Shown piece by piece: positions 25,907-34,946 of a stretch of DNA of 64,000 nt. The translations under genes and the position numbers were made by a program. Where the stretch lies: contig NZ_AP017558.1 of NCBI RefSeq assembly GCF_002355635.1, positions 1,612,001 to 1,676,000 on the forward strand, read 5' to 3'. This DNA comes from Halopenitus persicus (lineage in GTDB: Archaea; Halobacteriota; Halobacteria; Halobacteriales; Haloferacaceae). Each line of letters opens with the position of its first letter. Position 1 is the first letter of the stretch. The notes beneath the pieces are model-generated. The model was given only the letters and a program-made list of their open reading frames with translations, was not told the origin of the DNA and searched no databases.

Positions 25907-26833
25907 ATGTCCTTGCGCGTGACCTTCCTCGGGACCGGCGGCGCCGTCCCGACGACCGAACGAGCCCCCAGCGCCGTCCTCTGCAACCGCGAGGGCGACC
26001 GGCTGTTGTTCGACTGCGGCGAGGGGACCCAACGGCAGATGATGCGGTTCGGGACCGGGTTCACCGTCGACCACGTCTTCGTCTCCCATCTCCACGGCGA
26101 TCACGTCCTCGGGCTTCCCGGCCTGGTCCAGACGATGGACTTCAACGACCGGAACGAGCCCCTGGCGGTCCACTGTCCGCCGAACGCGACGCGACACCTC
26201 CACGACCTCGTCCACGCGGCGGGCCACGACCCCGGCTTTCAGGTGCGGATCAACGAGGTCGCCCCCGGAAACGTCGCGCTCGAGACCGACGAGTACGCGG
26301 TCCGTGCCTTCGAGACGTCCCACGGGACGCGGTCGCAGGGGTACGTCCTCGAGGAGGACGATCGACTGGGACGCTTTGACCGGGCGAAAGCCGAGGAACT
26401 GGGCGTTCCCGTGGGGCCGAAGTTCGGTCGGCTCCACGAGGGCGAGCCGGTCGAGCTCGCGGACGGCACCGTGATCCGCCCCGAACAGGTCGTCGGCCCG
26501 CCCCGTCCCGGTCGTCGCCTCGTCTACACCGCGGACACCCGCCCGCAGGAGCGTACCGTCGAGGTCGCCGCGGAGGCGGACCTGCTGATCCACGACGCCA
26601 CCTTCGCCGACGATATGGCCGATCGCGCCCGGAAAACGGCCCACTCGACCGGGCGCGAAGCTGCCGAGATCGCGACCCGCGCCGACGTGGCCCGGCTCGC
26701 GCTGATCCACGTCTCCTCGCGATACGCCGGCGACGCCTCCGCGATCGAACGCGAGGCCCGCGAGGCCTTCTCCGGCGAGTGTTTCATTCCGGCCGACGGG
26801 CGGAAGCTCGACGTCCCGTACCCGGACGTCTGA
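25907..26833 (+). CDS. rnz: ribonuclease Z (tRNA 3' endonuclease)
   Basis: A 308-residue metallo-beta-lactamase protein with the RNase Z signatures: FLGTGGAVPTTERAPSA at the start, the zinc motif SHLHGDHVLGLPGL near residue 60, the exosite-type region in the middle, YTADTRPQ with the bridging Asp near 205, HDATF, and HSTGREAAEIA followed by LIHVSSRY. It cuts the 3' trailer off tRNA precursors, needed here since the tRNA genes seen lack an encoded CCA. Length matches archaeal enzymes. Confidence 0.95.
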   Translation: MSLRVTFLGTGGAVPTTERAPSAVLCNREGDRLLFDCGEGTQRQMMRFGTGFTVDHVFVSHLHGDHVLGLPGLVQTMDFNDRNEPLAVHCPPNATRHLHDLVHAAGHDPGFQVRINEVAPGNVALETDEYAVRAFETSHGTRSQGYVLEEDDRLGRFDRAKAEELGVPVGPKFGRLHEGEPVELADGTVIRPEQVVGPPRPGRRLVYTADTRPQERTVEVAAEADLLIHDATFADDMADRARKTAHSTGREAAEIATRADVARLALIHVSSRYAGDASAIEREAREAFSGECFIPADGRKLDVPYPDV

Positions 26834-27102
26834 GTCGACGGTGACCGGACCGCGATCGACCTCAGTCCGCGGCTGATGGATCGACGGGATCGAGTTTCCG
26901 GTCGGTCCGAAGCCGGCCACCGCGTAGCCGAACGCCGTCCCAACTTCTTCACCCTCACAACCCTCACAACCCTCTCAACCCTCACAACTCTCTCAACCCT
27001 CACAACTCTCTCAACCCTCACAACCCTCTCCATCGCCTCGTCGTGCACCCTCTCCATCGCCTCGTCGTGTAGTATTTATCCGTCGATCGCCTATCGGCGG
27101 GC
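26834..27102. repeat. intergenic minisatellites (18-bp and 24-bp units)
   Basis: 26950-27020 holds a run of CTCACAACCCT / CTCACAACTCTCTC units with an 18-bp period. It continues directly into a 24-bp unit, ACCCTCTCCATCGCCTCGTC, present twice up to 27069. The plus strand is almost pure C/A/T here. The TATA box of the next gene (GTATTTATC, ~27073-27081) lies right after it. Confidence 0.8.
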
Positions 27103-29154
27103 GTGACTTCCCGGACCGTTCGCGCCCTCGACCGTCCGGTGTTCGGGGTCGACGTGCAAAGCGGCGACGTCCGCGGGGACGCGCCCGCCTACGCGCTCGT
27201 CACCCTCACCCCGCTGTCCGCCGACGAGGAGGACGCGGTCCCCGACGAGAACCGGCCCGACGTCGACGGACCCATCGCCCGGATCGACCGCGACGTCGTC
27301 TCCCGCCGGAAGCTTCTCCGGCTGATCGACGACCGCGAGCCGGCCCGGATCGCCACCGACAACGCCTACGAACTGGCGGCTGACAAGGGCGAACTCGTCC
27401 AGCTCCTCCGATCGTTGCCCGACGGGACCCGGCTCGTCCAGGTGACCGGCGCAGAGCGGCCCGAACCACTCTCGCGGGTGGCCTCCCGCCACGGCATCCC
27501 CTACGACTCGGACCCGATGTCGGAGGCGGAGGCCGCCGCCCGGCTCGCCGCCGCCAACGTCGGACACGAGGTGACCGCGTTCACCGACGAGACCACCGTG
27601 AAGGTCGCCCGCGGTCGGTCCACCGGCAAGGGCGGATGGAGCCAGGACCGGTACACCCGCCGGATCCACGGCAACGTGAAGAAACGAACCCGGCAGGTCG
27701 AATCGGAACTCCGGTCGGCGAACCTCGAGTACGAGCGCGAGGTGACCGAGAAGTACGGCGGCTACGCCAACGCCGTCTTCACGGTCGCGGCCCGTCCCGA
27801 GGACATTCCGGTCTCGAACTCCCGGGCGGGCGACGTCCGCGTCGAGGTCGAACGCGAGCGCCGGGACGGGATCGCCTACGAGCCGCTCGTGCAGCGGCGC
27901 GACCACGTGATCGTCGGGATCGATCCCGGCACCACGACCGCGGCGGCCGTGGTCGGCCTCGACGGGACGGTCCACGACGTCCACTCCACCCGAACCGCCG
28001 ACACCGCCGACGTCATCGAGTGGGTGATCGAGCGCGGCCGCCCGGCCATCGTCGCGGCCGACGTCGAGCCGATGCCCGACACCGTCGAGACGTTTCGCCG
28101 GTCGTTCGACGCGGCCGGCTGGATCCCCGATAGCGACCTCCCGGTCGACGAGAAGCTCCACCGGACCCGCGAGTTCGAGACCGACAACGACCACGAGCGG
28201 GACGCGCTGGCGGCCGCGCTCTACGCCCTCGACGACCACGCCGACCAGTTCGACCGGATCGCCGAGAAGACCCCGCCGCGGCTCGACCGGGAGGCCGTGA
28301 TCGCCCGCGTCGTCTCGGGCGAGGAGTCGGTCGAGACGGTCATCGACGACCTCCGGGACGACGGCGACGGATCCGGAGCGGGCGAAGCGGACGACGAGGG
28401 CGACGGCGACCCAACGGAGCCCGACCGGACCGAGGAGGAACGCGAGATCCGCCGGCTCCGCGACCGCGTCGAGCGGCTCGAGGGCCACGTCGACGACCTG
28501 ACCGCGAAGCTCGACGACCGGGACGACCGGATCGAGGAGCTCGAGGCGGAGCTCACGGATGCCAAACGTCAGGAGCGGATCGAGGCCCGCGAGCGGCGGG
28601 CGGTCTCACGGCTCGAGCGCGAGACGGACCGGCTCGAGCGCGAACGCGACGAGGCCCGCGAGCGCGCCGACGGCCTCGCCGAGAAGCTCGAACGGCTCAA
28701 GGCGCTCTGGAAGCTGGATCACTCCGACTTCGCGGACGTCGCCGCGGGGCGCGACCTCGTCGCGGTCAAGGCGGTCGACCAGTTCACTCGCAACGCCATC
28801 GAGGCCGCCGACAGCCAGTACGGCATCGCCGCCGGCGACGTGGTCTACCTCCGAGACGCCTCCGGTGCGGGTCGTCAGACCGCCGCGCTGCTGGCGGAGA
28901 TGGATCCCCGGCTCGTGTTGAAGGAGGGAACGCTCTCGGAGGCGGCCGACGCCGTCCTCTTCGAGGAGTCGATCCCGGTCGCGCCGGCCGACGACGTCGC
29001 CCTCCAGGAGGTCGACGACCTGGCGGTCGCCCGCGAGAGCGACGTCGAAGCCGCCATCGACGACTGGGAGCGCCGGGCACGCGAGCGCGAACGCCAGCAG
29101 CAAAGCGAGCTCGTCGACCAGATCATCTCCGAGCACCGGGCCGAGCGCTCGTAA
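27103..29154 (+). CDS. DUF460 protein: RNase H-fold with coiled coil
   Basis: A 683-residue member of archaeal DUF460. Its centre holds an RNase H/RuvC-like core, VIVGIDPGTTTAAAVVGLDG near residue 270, with TDNDHERDALAAALYA near 363 as the last conserved acidic motif of that fold. A long charged coiled coil (residues ~440-545, IRRLRDRVERLEGHVDDL...) follows, then a C-terminal alpha/beta domain. Related YqgF/RuvC folds act on nucleic acids, so a role in nucleic-acid metabolism is likely but unproven. It starts with GTG 28 bp behind a TATA box. Confidence 0.88.
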   Translation: MTSRTVRALDRPVFGVDVQSGDVRGDAPAYALVTLTPLSADEEDAVPDENRPDVDGPIARIDRDVVSRRKLLRLIDDREPARIATDNAYELAADKGELVQLLRSLPDGTRLVQVTGAERPEPLSRVASRHGIPYDSDPMSEAEAAARLAAANVGHEVTAFTDETTVKVARGRSTGKGGWSQDRYTRRIHGNVKKRTRQVESELRSANLEYEREVTEKYGGYANAVFTVAARPEDIPVSNSRAGDVRVEVERERRDGIAYEPLVQRRDHVIVGIDPGTTTAAAVVGLDGTVHDVHSTRTADTADVIEWVIERGRPAIVAADVEPMPDTVETFRRSFDAAGWIPDSDLPVDEKLHRTREFETDNDHERDALAAALYALDDHADQFDRIAEKTPPRLDREAVIARVVSGEESVETVIDDLRDDGDGSGAGEADDEGDGDPTEPDRTEEEREIRRLRDRVERLEGHVDDLTAKLDDRDDRIEELEAELTDAKRQERIEARERRAVSRLERETDRLERERDEARERADGLAEKLERLKALWKLDHSDFADVAAGRDLVAVKAVDQFTRNAIEAADSQYGIAAGDVVYLRDASGAGRQTAALLAEMDPRLVLKEGTLSEAADAVLFEESIPVAPADDVALQEVDDLAVARESDVEAAIDDWERRARERERQQQSELVDQIISEHRAERS

Positions 29155-29640
29155 GGGTTGGACGGTCCTGAGCGCCGAATGTCGGTGAGGACCGGTCGGT
29201 CCTGCCGGTTGAGCGGTCCTGCAGACCTGCCCGGCGTCGCGGCCGCTCGACGTCGGATTTGCAGTTCATTCAGAAGCGATCGCCTCACCGAGTCCCCGGG
29301 CCGCCGCGGGACCAGCGGCGATTTCGCGCGTGGCACCGCCGTCGGCTGGGACGGCGGTTCCGGATGGAGTGGGGCCGGTCGGCGGGCGATCTCGTCGTGT
29401 GTATGGCCATCAGACGTCGGATTCGGCGGGCAGTGCGTCTCGGCGCCGGTCGTGGTCGTTCGTCGTGGATCCTCTGTGTCACCTCCGGCATCCATTCATT
29501 ATCAAACGATTCGACCATTTCTCGGACCATATGTTTTCCTCAGACACTCTTTCCGCGTGATATCGTGATGAATAACGACTATATAAGCACATCCCTTAAA
29601 CACCTATGATACTGAAATTCGATCGAATTCGTGACGGGAG
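29155..29640. other. intergenic, about 490 bp
   Basis: No convincing gene. A minus-strand frame of 81 codons (29285-29530) begins promisingly (MVREMVESFDNEWMPEVTQR) and has a TATA-like box GCTTATATAG about 45-55 bp upstream (29573-29586), but its C-terminal half is an Arg-rich frame typical of antisense DNA. It could be the start of a frameshifted gene. Confidence 0.4.
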
Positions 29641-30309
29641 TTAGGCGTCGTCGAGTCGGCGGTCGTCGACGCGCTCCCGAACCGACGCCGTCGTCTCGAT
29701 CCGGGCGAACTCGCCGGCGAGGTGTGCTAGCGCGGTCCGGTGGACCAGGTCGGCGTCGAACCGTTCTTCGTCGCCCCGTTCCCCCTCGAGTTCGCGGTCG
29801 AAGCTCGCGGTCGCGTCCCGGACGACGGTCACCTCGAAGCCGCGATTCTCGGCCATCCGCGCCGTCGTCGAGACGCAGTGGTCGGTCGTGAGCCCGCAGA
29901 CGACCAGCCGCCCGTAACCCCGCTCGGCGAGGAACTCCTCGAGGTCGGTCCCGACGAACGCGCCGTTGACCCGCTTGGTGACGAGGCGCTCGCGTTCGCC
30001 CTCGGCGGGTTCGAACCCCTCCTTGAACGCGAAACCCGAGCGATTGCCGCGGAGCGGCGAGTCCGGCTCCGTCGAGTCGTGGCGCACGTGGACGATCGGG
30101 AGGTCCGCCTCGCGCCAGGCTGCCAGCAGCGTCCGGGCGTTCGCCTCGGCGTCGGGGTTGTTGCGGTCGCCCCACCCGGGCTCGTCGAACCCGCGTTGGA
30201 AGTCGACGAGCACGAGGACGGGGTCGTCCGGCGTCTCGTCGGGGGTCTCGTCCGGCGTCTCGTCGGGGGTCTCGTCCTCCGATCCCGTTCCCCCCTGACT
30301 GCCGGTCAT
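29641..30309 (-). CDS. isochorismatase-family cysteine hydrolase
   Basis: A 222-residue cysteine hydrolase. The catalytic triad can be placed: D in [11 protein letters not shown] in [10 protein letters not shown] and C in [14 protein letters not shown], with the cis-peptide region before it. Family members include nicotinamidase and amidases such as ureidoacrylate hydrolase; substrate cannot be told. The first 30 residues contain ETPD four times (12-bp unit). Its ATG overlaps the stop of the upstream YqcI-like gene by four bases, so the two are co-translated. Confidence 0.9.
   Translation of the reverse strand: MTGSQGGTGSEDETPDETPDETPDETPDDPVLVLVDFQRGFDEPGWGDRNNPDAEANARTLLAAWREADLPIVHVRHDSTEPDSPLRGNRSGFAFKEGFEPAEGERERLVTKRVNGAFVGTDLEEFLAERGYGRLVVCGLTTDHCVSTTARMAENRGFEVTVVRDATASFDRELEGERGDEERFDADLVHRTALAHLAGEFARIETTASVRERVDDRRLDDA
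30226..30279. repeat. 12-bp tandem repeat (ETPD) in hydrolase N-terminus
   Basis: About four 12-bp units encode ETPD in the disordered N-terminus. Confidence 0.8.
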
Positions 30310-31175
30310 CGCGTCGCCTCCAGGGGAAGCGACGGAGTCAGCGGCTCGGCCTCGAGCAGGCGCGTCGATTTGGGATGGTCGCGGCTGATCGCGATCGGTG
30401 GCTCAGACGGGGCCTGGTTCTCGTCGGACGAGAGCATGTACTGCACCCACTCGCGGTCGCCCTCGTGGCCCCAGTCGCCGAGGTCGGCGTGGGGGCAGAC
30501 GCCGTCGTAGTCGCCGAGCCGGTCCTGGATGATCTCGCGAGCGCGTTCCCCCTTTTCGGCGTCGGGGGTGACGTCCAACCCCTCGAAGAGGGCCCGCGGC
30601 TGGAAGGTGATCTCGAGGCCGATCGGACAGTATCGGCTTTTGCGCTCCTCATAAAAGGGCGCCCGGCACGTCGGGAAGATCGGTTCGCCGGCGAAGCAGA
30701 ACTCCCAGTAGGGGTCGTCGGGGTCGACCGGGATGTCCTCCGGCCACGGTTCGGGGTCGTGAACGTGGAGGAACTGGAGGACGTTCCAGAGGCGCTCGTG
30801 GTACGCCGCCTCCGACAGCGAGCCCGCCGGTGGCTTGAAGAACGTCACCAGCGAGGCGTGGTCGTCGTACTCCCGGTAGACGTCGAGGTATGCCTGCAGC
30901 GTTCGCCCGAGCTCCAGCAGCGCTCCCGGGTCGGTCATCGATTCGACGGCAGTATATAAGGGTGCGCCGGCCTCGACCGACCGTACGCCGAAGTAACACG
31001 GGAACGGGGACCCGTTCCGCTCGCCGAGCAGTCCCTCCCGAAACGTCCGCCAGTGGTCCGCCACCCAGGCGGGCGCGCTCCCGTCGTCGACGCGCGTCTC
31101 GATCGTCTCCTGGGTGTGCAGCCCGCCAACGATCGTCTCCTGGGTGTGTGGCCCGCCAACGATCGGGTCGCTCAT
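30306..31175 (-). CDS. YqcI/YcgG-family protein
   Basis: A 289-residue protein of the YqcI/YcgG family: the conserved elements [46 protein letters not shown] and the Asn/Gln-Pro-rich [12 protein letters not shown] are present. No biochemical function is established for the family; some bacterial members neighbour stress or redox genes. The N-terminus has a 10-residue duplication around HTQETIVGG (30-bp unit, DNA ~31100-31160). It heads a two-gene operon with the hydrolase and runs divergently from tyrS. Confidence 0.85.
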   Translation of the reverse strand: MSDPIVGGPHTQETIVGGLHTQETIETRVDDGSAPAWVADHWRTFREGLLGERNGSPFPCYFGVRSVEAGAPLYTAVESMTDPGALLELGRTLQAYLDVYREYDDHASLVTFFKPPAGSLSEAAYHERLWNVLQFLHVHDPEPWPEDIPVDPDDPYWEFCFAGEPIFPTCRAPFYEERKSRYCPIGLEITFQPRALFEGLDVTPDAEKGERAREIIQDRLGDYDGVCPHADLGDWGHEGDREWVQYMLSSDENQAPSEPPIAISRDHPKSTRLLEAEPLTPSLPLEATR

Positions 31176-31319
31176 ACGCTCCGGTCCGGGACCGACGTAC
31201 TTCCGTCCATCGGCGAGTCCCGGATCGTTGGACGCCCGATCACGGTCGAGCGGGCGCCGATGGCTGCGCACGAACGCGCTTTCAGAAGGCATATCCGAAC
31301 GGTCCTCAACCGAGCGTAT

Positions 31320-32309
31320 ATGGACGCCTACGAGCTGATCACCCGGAACGCCGCCGAGGTGGTCACGGAGGAGGAGATCGAGACGCTGGCCGACGCCCCC
31401 GAGGGGAAGCGGGCGTACGTCGGCTACGAGCCCTCGGGCGTCCTCCACATCGGGCACATGCTCACCGCGAACAAGCTGATCGACCTCCAGGAGGCCGGCT
31501 TCGAGGTCACCGTCCTCCTGGCGGACGTTCACGCCTACCTGAACGACAAGGGCTCCTTCGAGGAGATCCGCCGGACCGCCGAGCGGATGCGCGACCAGTT
31601 CATCGCCTACGGCCTCGACGCCGACCGGACGCAGTTCGTGCTCGGGTCGGACTTCCAGCTCGAGGACGATTACACCCTGGACCTGCACGCGCTGGAGCTC
31701 GAGACCACCCTCGCGCGCGCCGAGCGGGCGATGGCCGAGATCAAGTCCGGCGACTCGGTGAAGGTCTCCCAGGCCGTCTACCCGCTGATGCAGGCGCTCG
31801 ACATCCCGTACCTCGGCGTCGACCTGGCGGTCGGCGGGATGGAACAGCGGAAGGTCCATATGCTCGCGCGGGACGTGCTCCCGAGCATCGATCGGAAACC
31901 CCCGACGAGCCTGCACACGCCGCTCATCGCCGACCTGGCCTCCGGGATCGGGAAGATGTCCTCGAGCACCGGCGTCACGATCTCGATGGAGGACTCGACC
32001 GCGGAGATCGAGGAGAAGGTGAACAAGGCGTACTGTCCGCCCACTGCCGACCCCGACCCCGACGACGAGGGCCGCGAGCGGGAGAACCCCGTCCTCCAGA
32101 TCTTCGAGTACCACGTCTTCCCCCGCTTCGACAGCGTCGTGGTCGAGCGCCCCGACGAATACGGCGGCGACCTCGAGTACGAGGCGTACGACGCCCTCGA
32201 GGCCGACGTCGAGTCCGGCGAGCTCCACCCCGCGGACGCGAAATCCGCCCTCGCGAACGCGCTCGACCGGCTCATCGCGCCCGGCCGCGAGCAACTGCAG
32301 GACCAGTAA
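31320..32309 (+). CDS. tyrS: tyrosyl-tRNA synthetase
   Basis: A 329-residue class I synthetase of the archaeal/eukaryotic TyrRS type. It has HIGH-like HIGHM after GYEPSGVL, the tyrosine pocket region QAVYPLMQALD, GGMEQRKVHMLARD and the KMSKS-like GKMSSSTGVT. No S4 domain follows, as expected in archaea. The ATG at 31320 (MDAYELITRN) is chosen; a frame beginning 20 codons upstream lacks similarity. It charges tRNA-Tyr. Confidence 0.95.
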   Translation: MDAYELITRNAAEVVTEEEIETLADAPEGKRAYVGYEPSGVLHIGHMLTANKLIDLQEAGFEVTVLLADVHAYLNDKGSFEEIRRTAERMRDQFIAYGLDADRTQFVLGSDFQLEDDYTLDLHALELETTLARAERAMAEIKSGDSVKVSQAVYPLMQALDIPYLGVDLAVGGMEQRKVHMLARDVLPSIDRKPPTSLHTPLIADLASGIGKMSSSTGVTISMEDSTAEIEEKVNKAYCPPTADPDPDDEGRERENPVLQIFEYHVFPRFDSVVVERPDEYGGDLEYEAYDALEADVESGELHPADAKSALANALDRLIAPGREQLQDQ

Positions 32310-32375
32310 GGCTCGCCCGTCTGAGCATCCGCTGGGGCGTTCCCGTGCCGGCCACCGTCGGCCCGCGTCCGGCGG

Positions 32376-32383
32376 GTTTAAAC
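32376..32383 (+). promoter_or_regulatory. TATA box of the eIF-1A gene
   Basis: GTTTAAAC lies 27 bp before the ATG at 32407. Confidence 0.5.
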
Positions 32384-32406
32384 CGTGACGGATCGAACCG
32401 GGGTCC

Positions 32407-32694
32407 ATGAGCGACGACGGCGAGGGCCGACGTGACCTCAGAATGCCCGACGAGGACGAGGTGTTCGCCGAGGTCACGAACATGCTCGGAGCGAATCGCG
32501 TCACCGTTCGCTGTGCGGACGGGACGGAGCGGACCGCGCGCATCCCCGGCCGGATGCAAAAGCGCATCTGGATCCGCGAGGGCGACGTCGTTCTCGTGGA
32601 ACCGTGGGACTGGCAGGACGAGAAGGCGGACATCACGTGGCGCTACGAGAAGAGCGAGGCCGACCAGCTGCGTGAGGAAGGCCACATCCGGTAG
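32407..32694 (+). CDS. tif1A: translation initiation factor aIF-1A
   Basis: A 95-residue S1/OB-fold protein. [20 protein letters not shown], then [21 protein letters not shown] and [18 protein letters not shown] are the canonical eIF1A sequence, and the length matches archaeal aIF-1A. It binds the small ribosomal subunit A site during start-codon selection. It stands as a separate transcription unit 100 bp after tyrS. Confidence 0.97.
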   Translation: MSDDGEGRRDLRMPDEDEVFAEVTNMLGANRVTVRCADGTERTARIPGRMQKRIWIREGDVVLVEPWDWQDEKADITWRYEKSEADQLREEGHIR

Positions 32695-32837
32695 GACGCC
32701 GCGCTGCCGGCGGTTCGATCGCGGGTTTTCGGTCACCCACTCCCTTCCAGCCACGCGTCCGCGGTTCGACCGGCCGACCGCTCCCGAGCGCGTGCTCGAG
32801 GGAAACGGTTAGGGCGCTCCCGGCCGATCCTTCGGCC

Positions 32838-33959
32838 GTGATGCCCCCATCCCTGTCCGGCCCCGACCGACGCTCGTCGGGGGACGGGGACCGCGCGGAA
32901 CTCGAGCTCGTGGTCGGGGCCGGCGTCCTCCTCGTCGTGGGGTTGCTCGCGGTCGCGACCATCGTCGGCGGTCCGGCGATCGCCGCGCTGCCGGCGGTGC
33001 CGAGCGCCGACGGTGACGCAGTCGACCGGCCCGCGACGACCGCGACGCCCGGCTTCGACCGCACCGCCGGCGCGACCGTGACGGTCATCGAGGTGGTCGA
33101 CGGCGACACGATGCACGTCCGGCTCCCGGACGGGACCCGCGACACGATCCGGCTGCTGGGCGTCGACACGCCCGAGACGGGGACCGGATCGGTCTCGCCC
33201 GACGAGTGGGAGTCGATCCCCGACGACCCGGACGGGCGAGCGTGGCTTTCCCACTGGGCCGATCGGGCGACCGTCTACGCCGAGGACCGGCTCGCCGGCG
33301 AGGAGGTGTACATCGAGACCGACCCGACCGCGGACGCACGCGGGAGCTACGGCCGGCTGCTCGTCACCGTCTCACAGAACGAGACCACCGAGGTCTCGTT
33401 CAACCGCCGATTGCTCGAGAACGGCTATGCCCGGCTGTACGATACTCCCTTCACGGAGCGGTCGGCCTACCGGTCGGCGGAGGCGGCCGCCCGCGAGGCC
33501 GGCATCGGCGTCTGGGGATACGAGGAGGGTGCCGGGGCGAACGCGACGGCGGACGGAACGGCCGCGTCGGGCGACGAAACCACCACGTCGGGGAGCGGGA
33601 CCGACGCCGCTGCGACCGCCGTCGGCCCGGACGGGGTCGCGGTCGCGGACGTCACCGCGGACGCCCCCGGCAACGACCACGAGAACTTGAATGGCGAATC
33701 GATCACCCTCGAGAATCGCGGCGAGGAGCCGGTCTCGCTGGATGGGTGGACGCTCTCCGATGCGGCCGGGAAAACGTACGCGTTTCCCGAGGGGTTCGTC
33801 CTCGAACCCGGCGATCGGGTGACCGTCCACTCGGGCGCGGGCACGGACACCGGAACCGAACTGTACTGGAACGCCGGCTCGGCCGTCTGGAACAACGGTG
33901 ACGACACCGTGATCGTGCGGGACGCGGCAGGCGAAACGCGGATCGCGTACGAGTACTGA
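32838..33959 (+). CDS. secreted thermonuclease with lamin-tail domain
   Basis: A 373-residue protein: one N-terminal membrane segment (LVVGAGVLLVVGLLAVATIV), a staphylococcal-nuclease (thermonuclease) domain at ~75-225 (VIEVVDGDTMHVRLPDGTRD, LLGVDTPETG, GSYGRLLV, GIGVWG), a Thr/Ala/Gly linker, and a C-terminal lamin-tail domain (ENLNGESITLENRGEEPVSL, GWTLSDAAGKTYAFP). The Asp and Arg of the SNase site are present. It is likely an extracellular nuclease anchored or released at the cell surface. A GTG at 32838 and ATG at 32841 are equivalent start choices. Confidence 0.9.
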   Translation: MMPPSLSGPDRRSSGDGDRAELELVVGAGVLLVVGLLAVATIVGGPAIAALPAVPSADGDAVDRPATTATPGFDRTAGATVTVIEVVDGDTMHVRLPDGTRDTIRLLGVDTPETGTGSVSPDEWESIPDDPDGRAWLSHWADRATVYAEDRLAGEEVYIETDPTADARGSYGRLLVTVSQNETTEVSFNRRLLENGYARLYDTPFTERSAYRSAEAAAREAGIGVWGYEEGAGANATADGTAASGDETTTSGSGTDAAATAVGPDGVAVADVTADAPGNDHENLNGESITLENRGEEPVSLDGWTLSDAAGKTYAFPEGFVLEPGDRVTVHSGAGTDTGTELYWNAGSAVWNNGDDTVIVRDAAGETRIAYEY

Positions 33960-34007
33960 GGCCGCGTCCGCCGTTTTCCGGTCACTCCTCGCTTCCGCCC
34001 GTTCCCG

Positions 34008-34361
34008 TCACTCCTCGCTCCCGTCTTCGACCTCGACGAGCGTCATCAGGGGGTAGCCGTCCGCCATCTCCATGCGCGTCCGCACGGTCACGTCCTCGTA
34101 GTCGATCCGCATCGTGACGTCCATCAGCGACCCCGTCAGCTCGGCGTAGCCGTTCCCGTGGTCGATCGCCTCCCTGACGCGGTCGTCGTGGATCGTGACC
34201 GTCACCGACTCGCAGAACGGCTGGTTCTCGATGGCCTCGGCCATCGCGCGCTCGAGGCTGCGCGTGCTCGTCGGGCTGACGGGCGTGCCGGCGAACTGGT
34301 GGTATAGCGACCCGAACTTGATCCCGGCCTCGAAGCAGGCCTGCTGGGCGTCGGTGGGCAT
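34008..34361 (-). CDS. mptD: archaeal dihydroneopterin aldolase MptD
   Basis: A 117-residue protein of the archaeal MptD family: ACFEAGIKFGSLYHQFAGTP at the start, then SLERAMAEAIENQPFC and EYEDVT-type strands (DVTMRIDYEDVTVRTRM). MptD makes 6-hydroxymethyl-dihydropterin in tetrahydromethanopterin/folate-type biosynthesis. The ATG at 34361 sits about 27 bp behind a TATA box (34386-34396), which rules out the longer upstream frame that runs into a DNA repeat. Confidence 0.9.
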   Translation of the reverse strand: MPTDAQQACFEAGIKFGSLYHQFAGTPVSPTSTRSLERAMAEAIENQPFCESVTVTIHDDRVREAIDHGNGYAELTGSLMDVTMRIDYEDVTVRTRMEMADGYPLMTLVEVEDGSEE

Positions 34362-34385
34362 TGCTCCGTCCCTCGTCCGCTCGGG

Positions 34386-34396
34386 ATTTATAAACC
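34386..34396 (-). promoter_or_regulatory. TATA box of mptD
   Basis: Minus-strand GTTTATAAATC lies about 27 bp before the ATG at 34361. Confidence 0.55.
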
Positions 34397-34402
34397 CTGG
34401 TC

Positions 34403-34504
34403 TATGGACGGACGTGGACGGACGTGGACGGACGTGGACGGGCGCGGACGGACGTGGACGGGCGCGGACGGACGTGGATGGGCGCGGACGGACGTGGACG
34501 GACC
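34403..34504. repeat. 6/12-bp tandem repeat between divergent genes
   Basis: About 100 bp of GGACGT/GGACGG/GCGCGG hexamers, forming 12-bp and higher-order 24-bp periods (GGACGTGGACGG, GCGCGGACGGACGTGG). It fills the space between mptD and the gene at 34568 and lies directly upstream of the mptD TATA box, so length changes could alter that promoter's context. Confidence 0.85.
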
Positions 34505-34567
34505 CGAACGATCGCAGTGGCGATGACCGCCGGTACACGTAAACCCGATCCGACCGTTGGCTCCGAT

Positions 34568-34864
34568 ATGGCAGCGAAGCCGGCGTATCGCGACCGGCCG
34601 GAGGTCGAGGTCGCGATCCTCGACGCCCTCGTCGACCGCAGGGAGGAGGGGATGACGGTGTTCGAGCTCCGGACCGCCGTCGACGCCGACATCGACCGGA
34701 TCGAGGCGGCGCTCGGAGAACTGAAGGACGACGACCTGATCACCGTCGACCAGGCCGAGTCGCGCCTGCGCGTGTACCCCCACGACCGCGTCGTCCCCGA
34801 CTCGACGCCGGAGCCGGACGACCCGGGGATCCTCGACCGGCTCCGATCGAAACTCGGACTGTGA
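34568..34864 (+). CDS. DUF6432-like winged-helix protein
   Basis: A 98-residue protein. Residues ~10-70 fit a winged helix: VEVAILDALVDRREEGMTVF, ELRTAVDADIDRIEAALGEL and KDDDLITVDQAESRLRVY. I recall such haloarchaeal proteins as DUF6432. A short Pro/Asp-rich tail follows. It is probably a small DNA-binding regulator; the target is unknown. It precedes the YgfZ-like gene by 82 bp on the same strand. Confidence 0.75.
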   Translation: MAAKPAYRDRPEVEVAILDALVDRREEGMTVFELRTAVDADIDRIEAALGELKDDDLITVDQAESRLRVYPHDRVVPDSTPEPDDPGILDRLRSKLGL

Positions 34865-34946
34865 GGGCGCGTTTCCCGCCAGTCGTCGAACCGTGGGTCG
34901 CCCCCGGTTCACGGCGCTTTTCACCCCGCGCCGACTCCGGATCGGT

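Noticed and set aside
25880-26920. 346-codon minus-strand frame over RNase Z
   Set aside because: The RNase Z frame contains all catalytic motifs; the antisense frame has none.
29285-29530. Possible 81-residue gene with TATA box upstream
   Set aside because: The first 20 residues look plausible, but the rest is Arg-rich antisense-like sequence; kept only as a remark in the intergenic entry.
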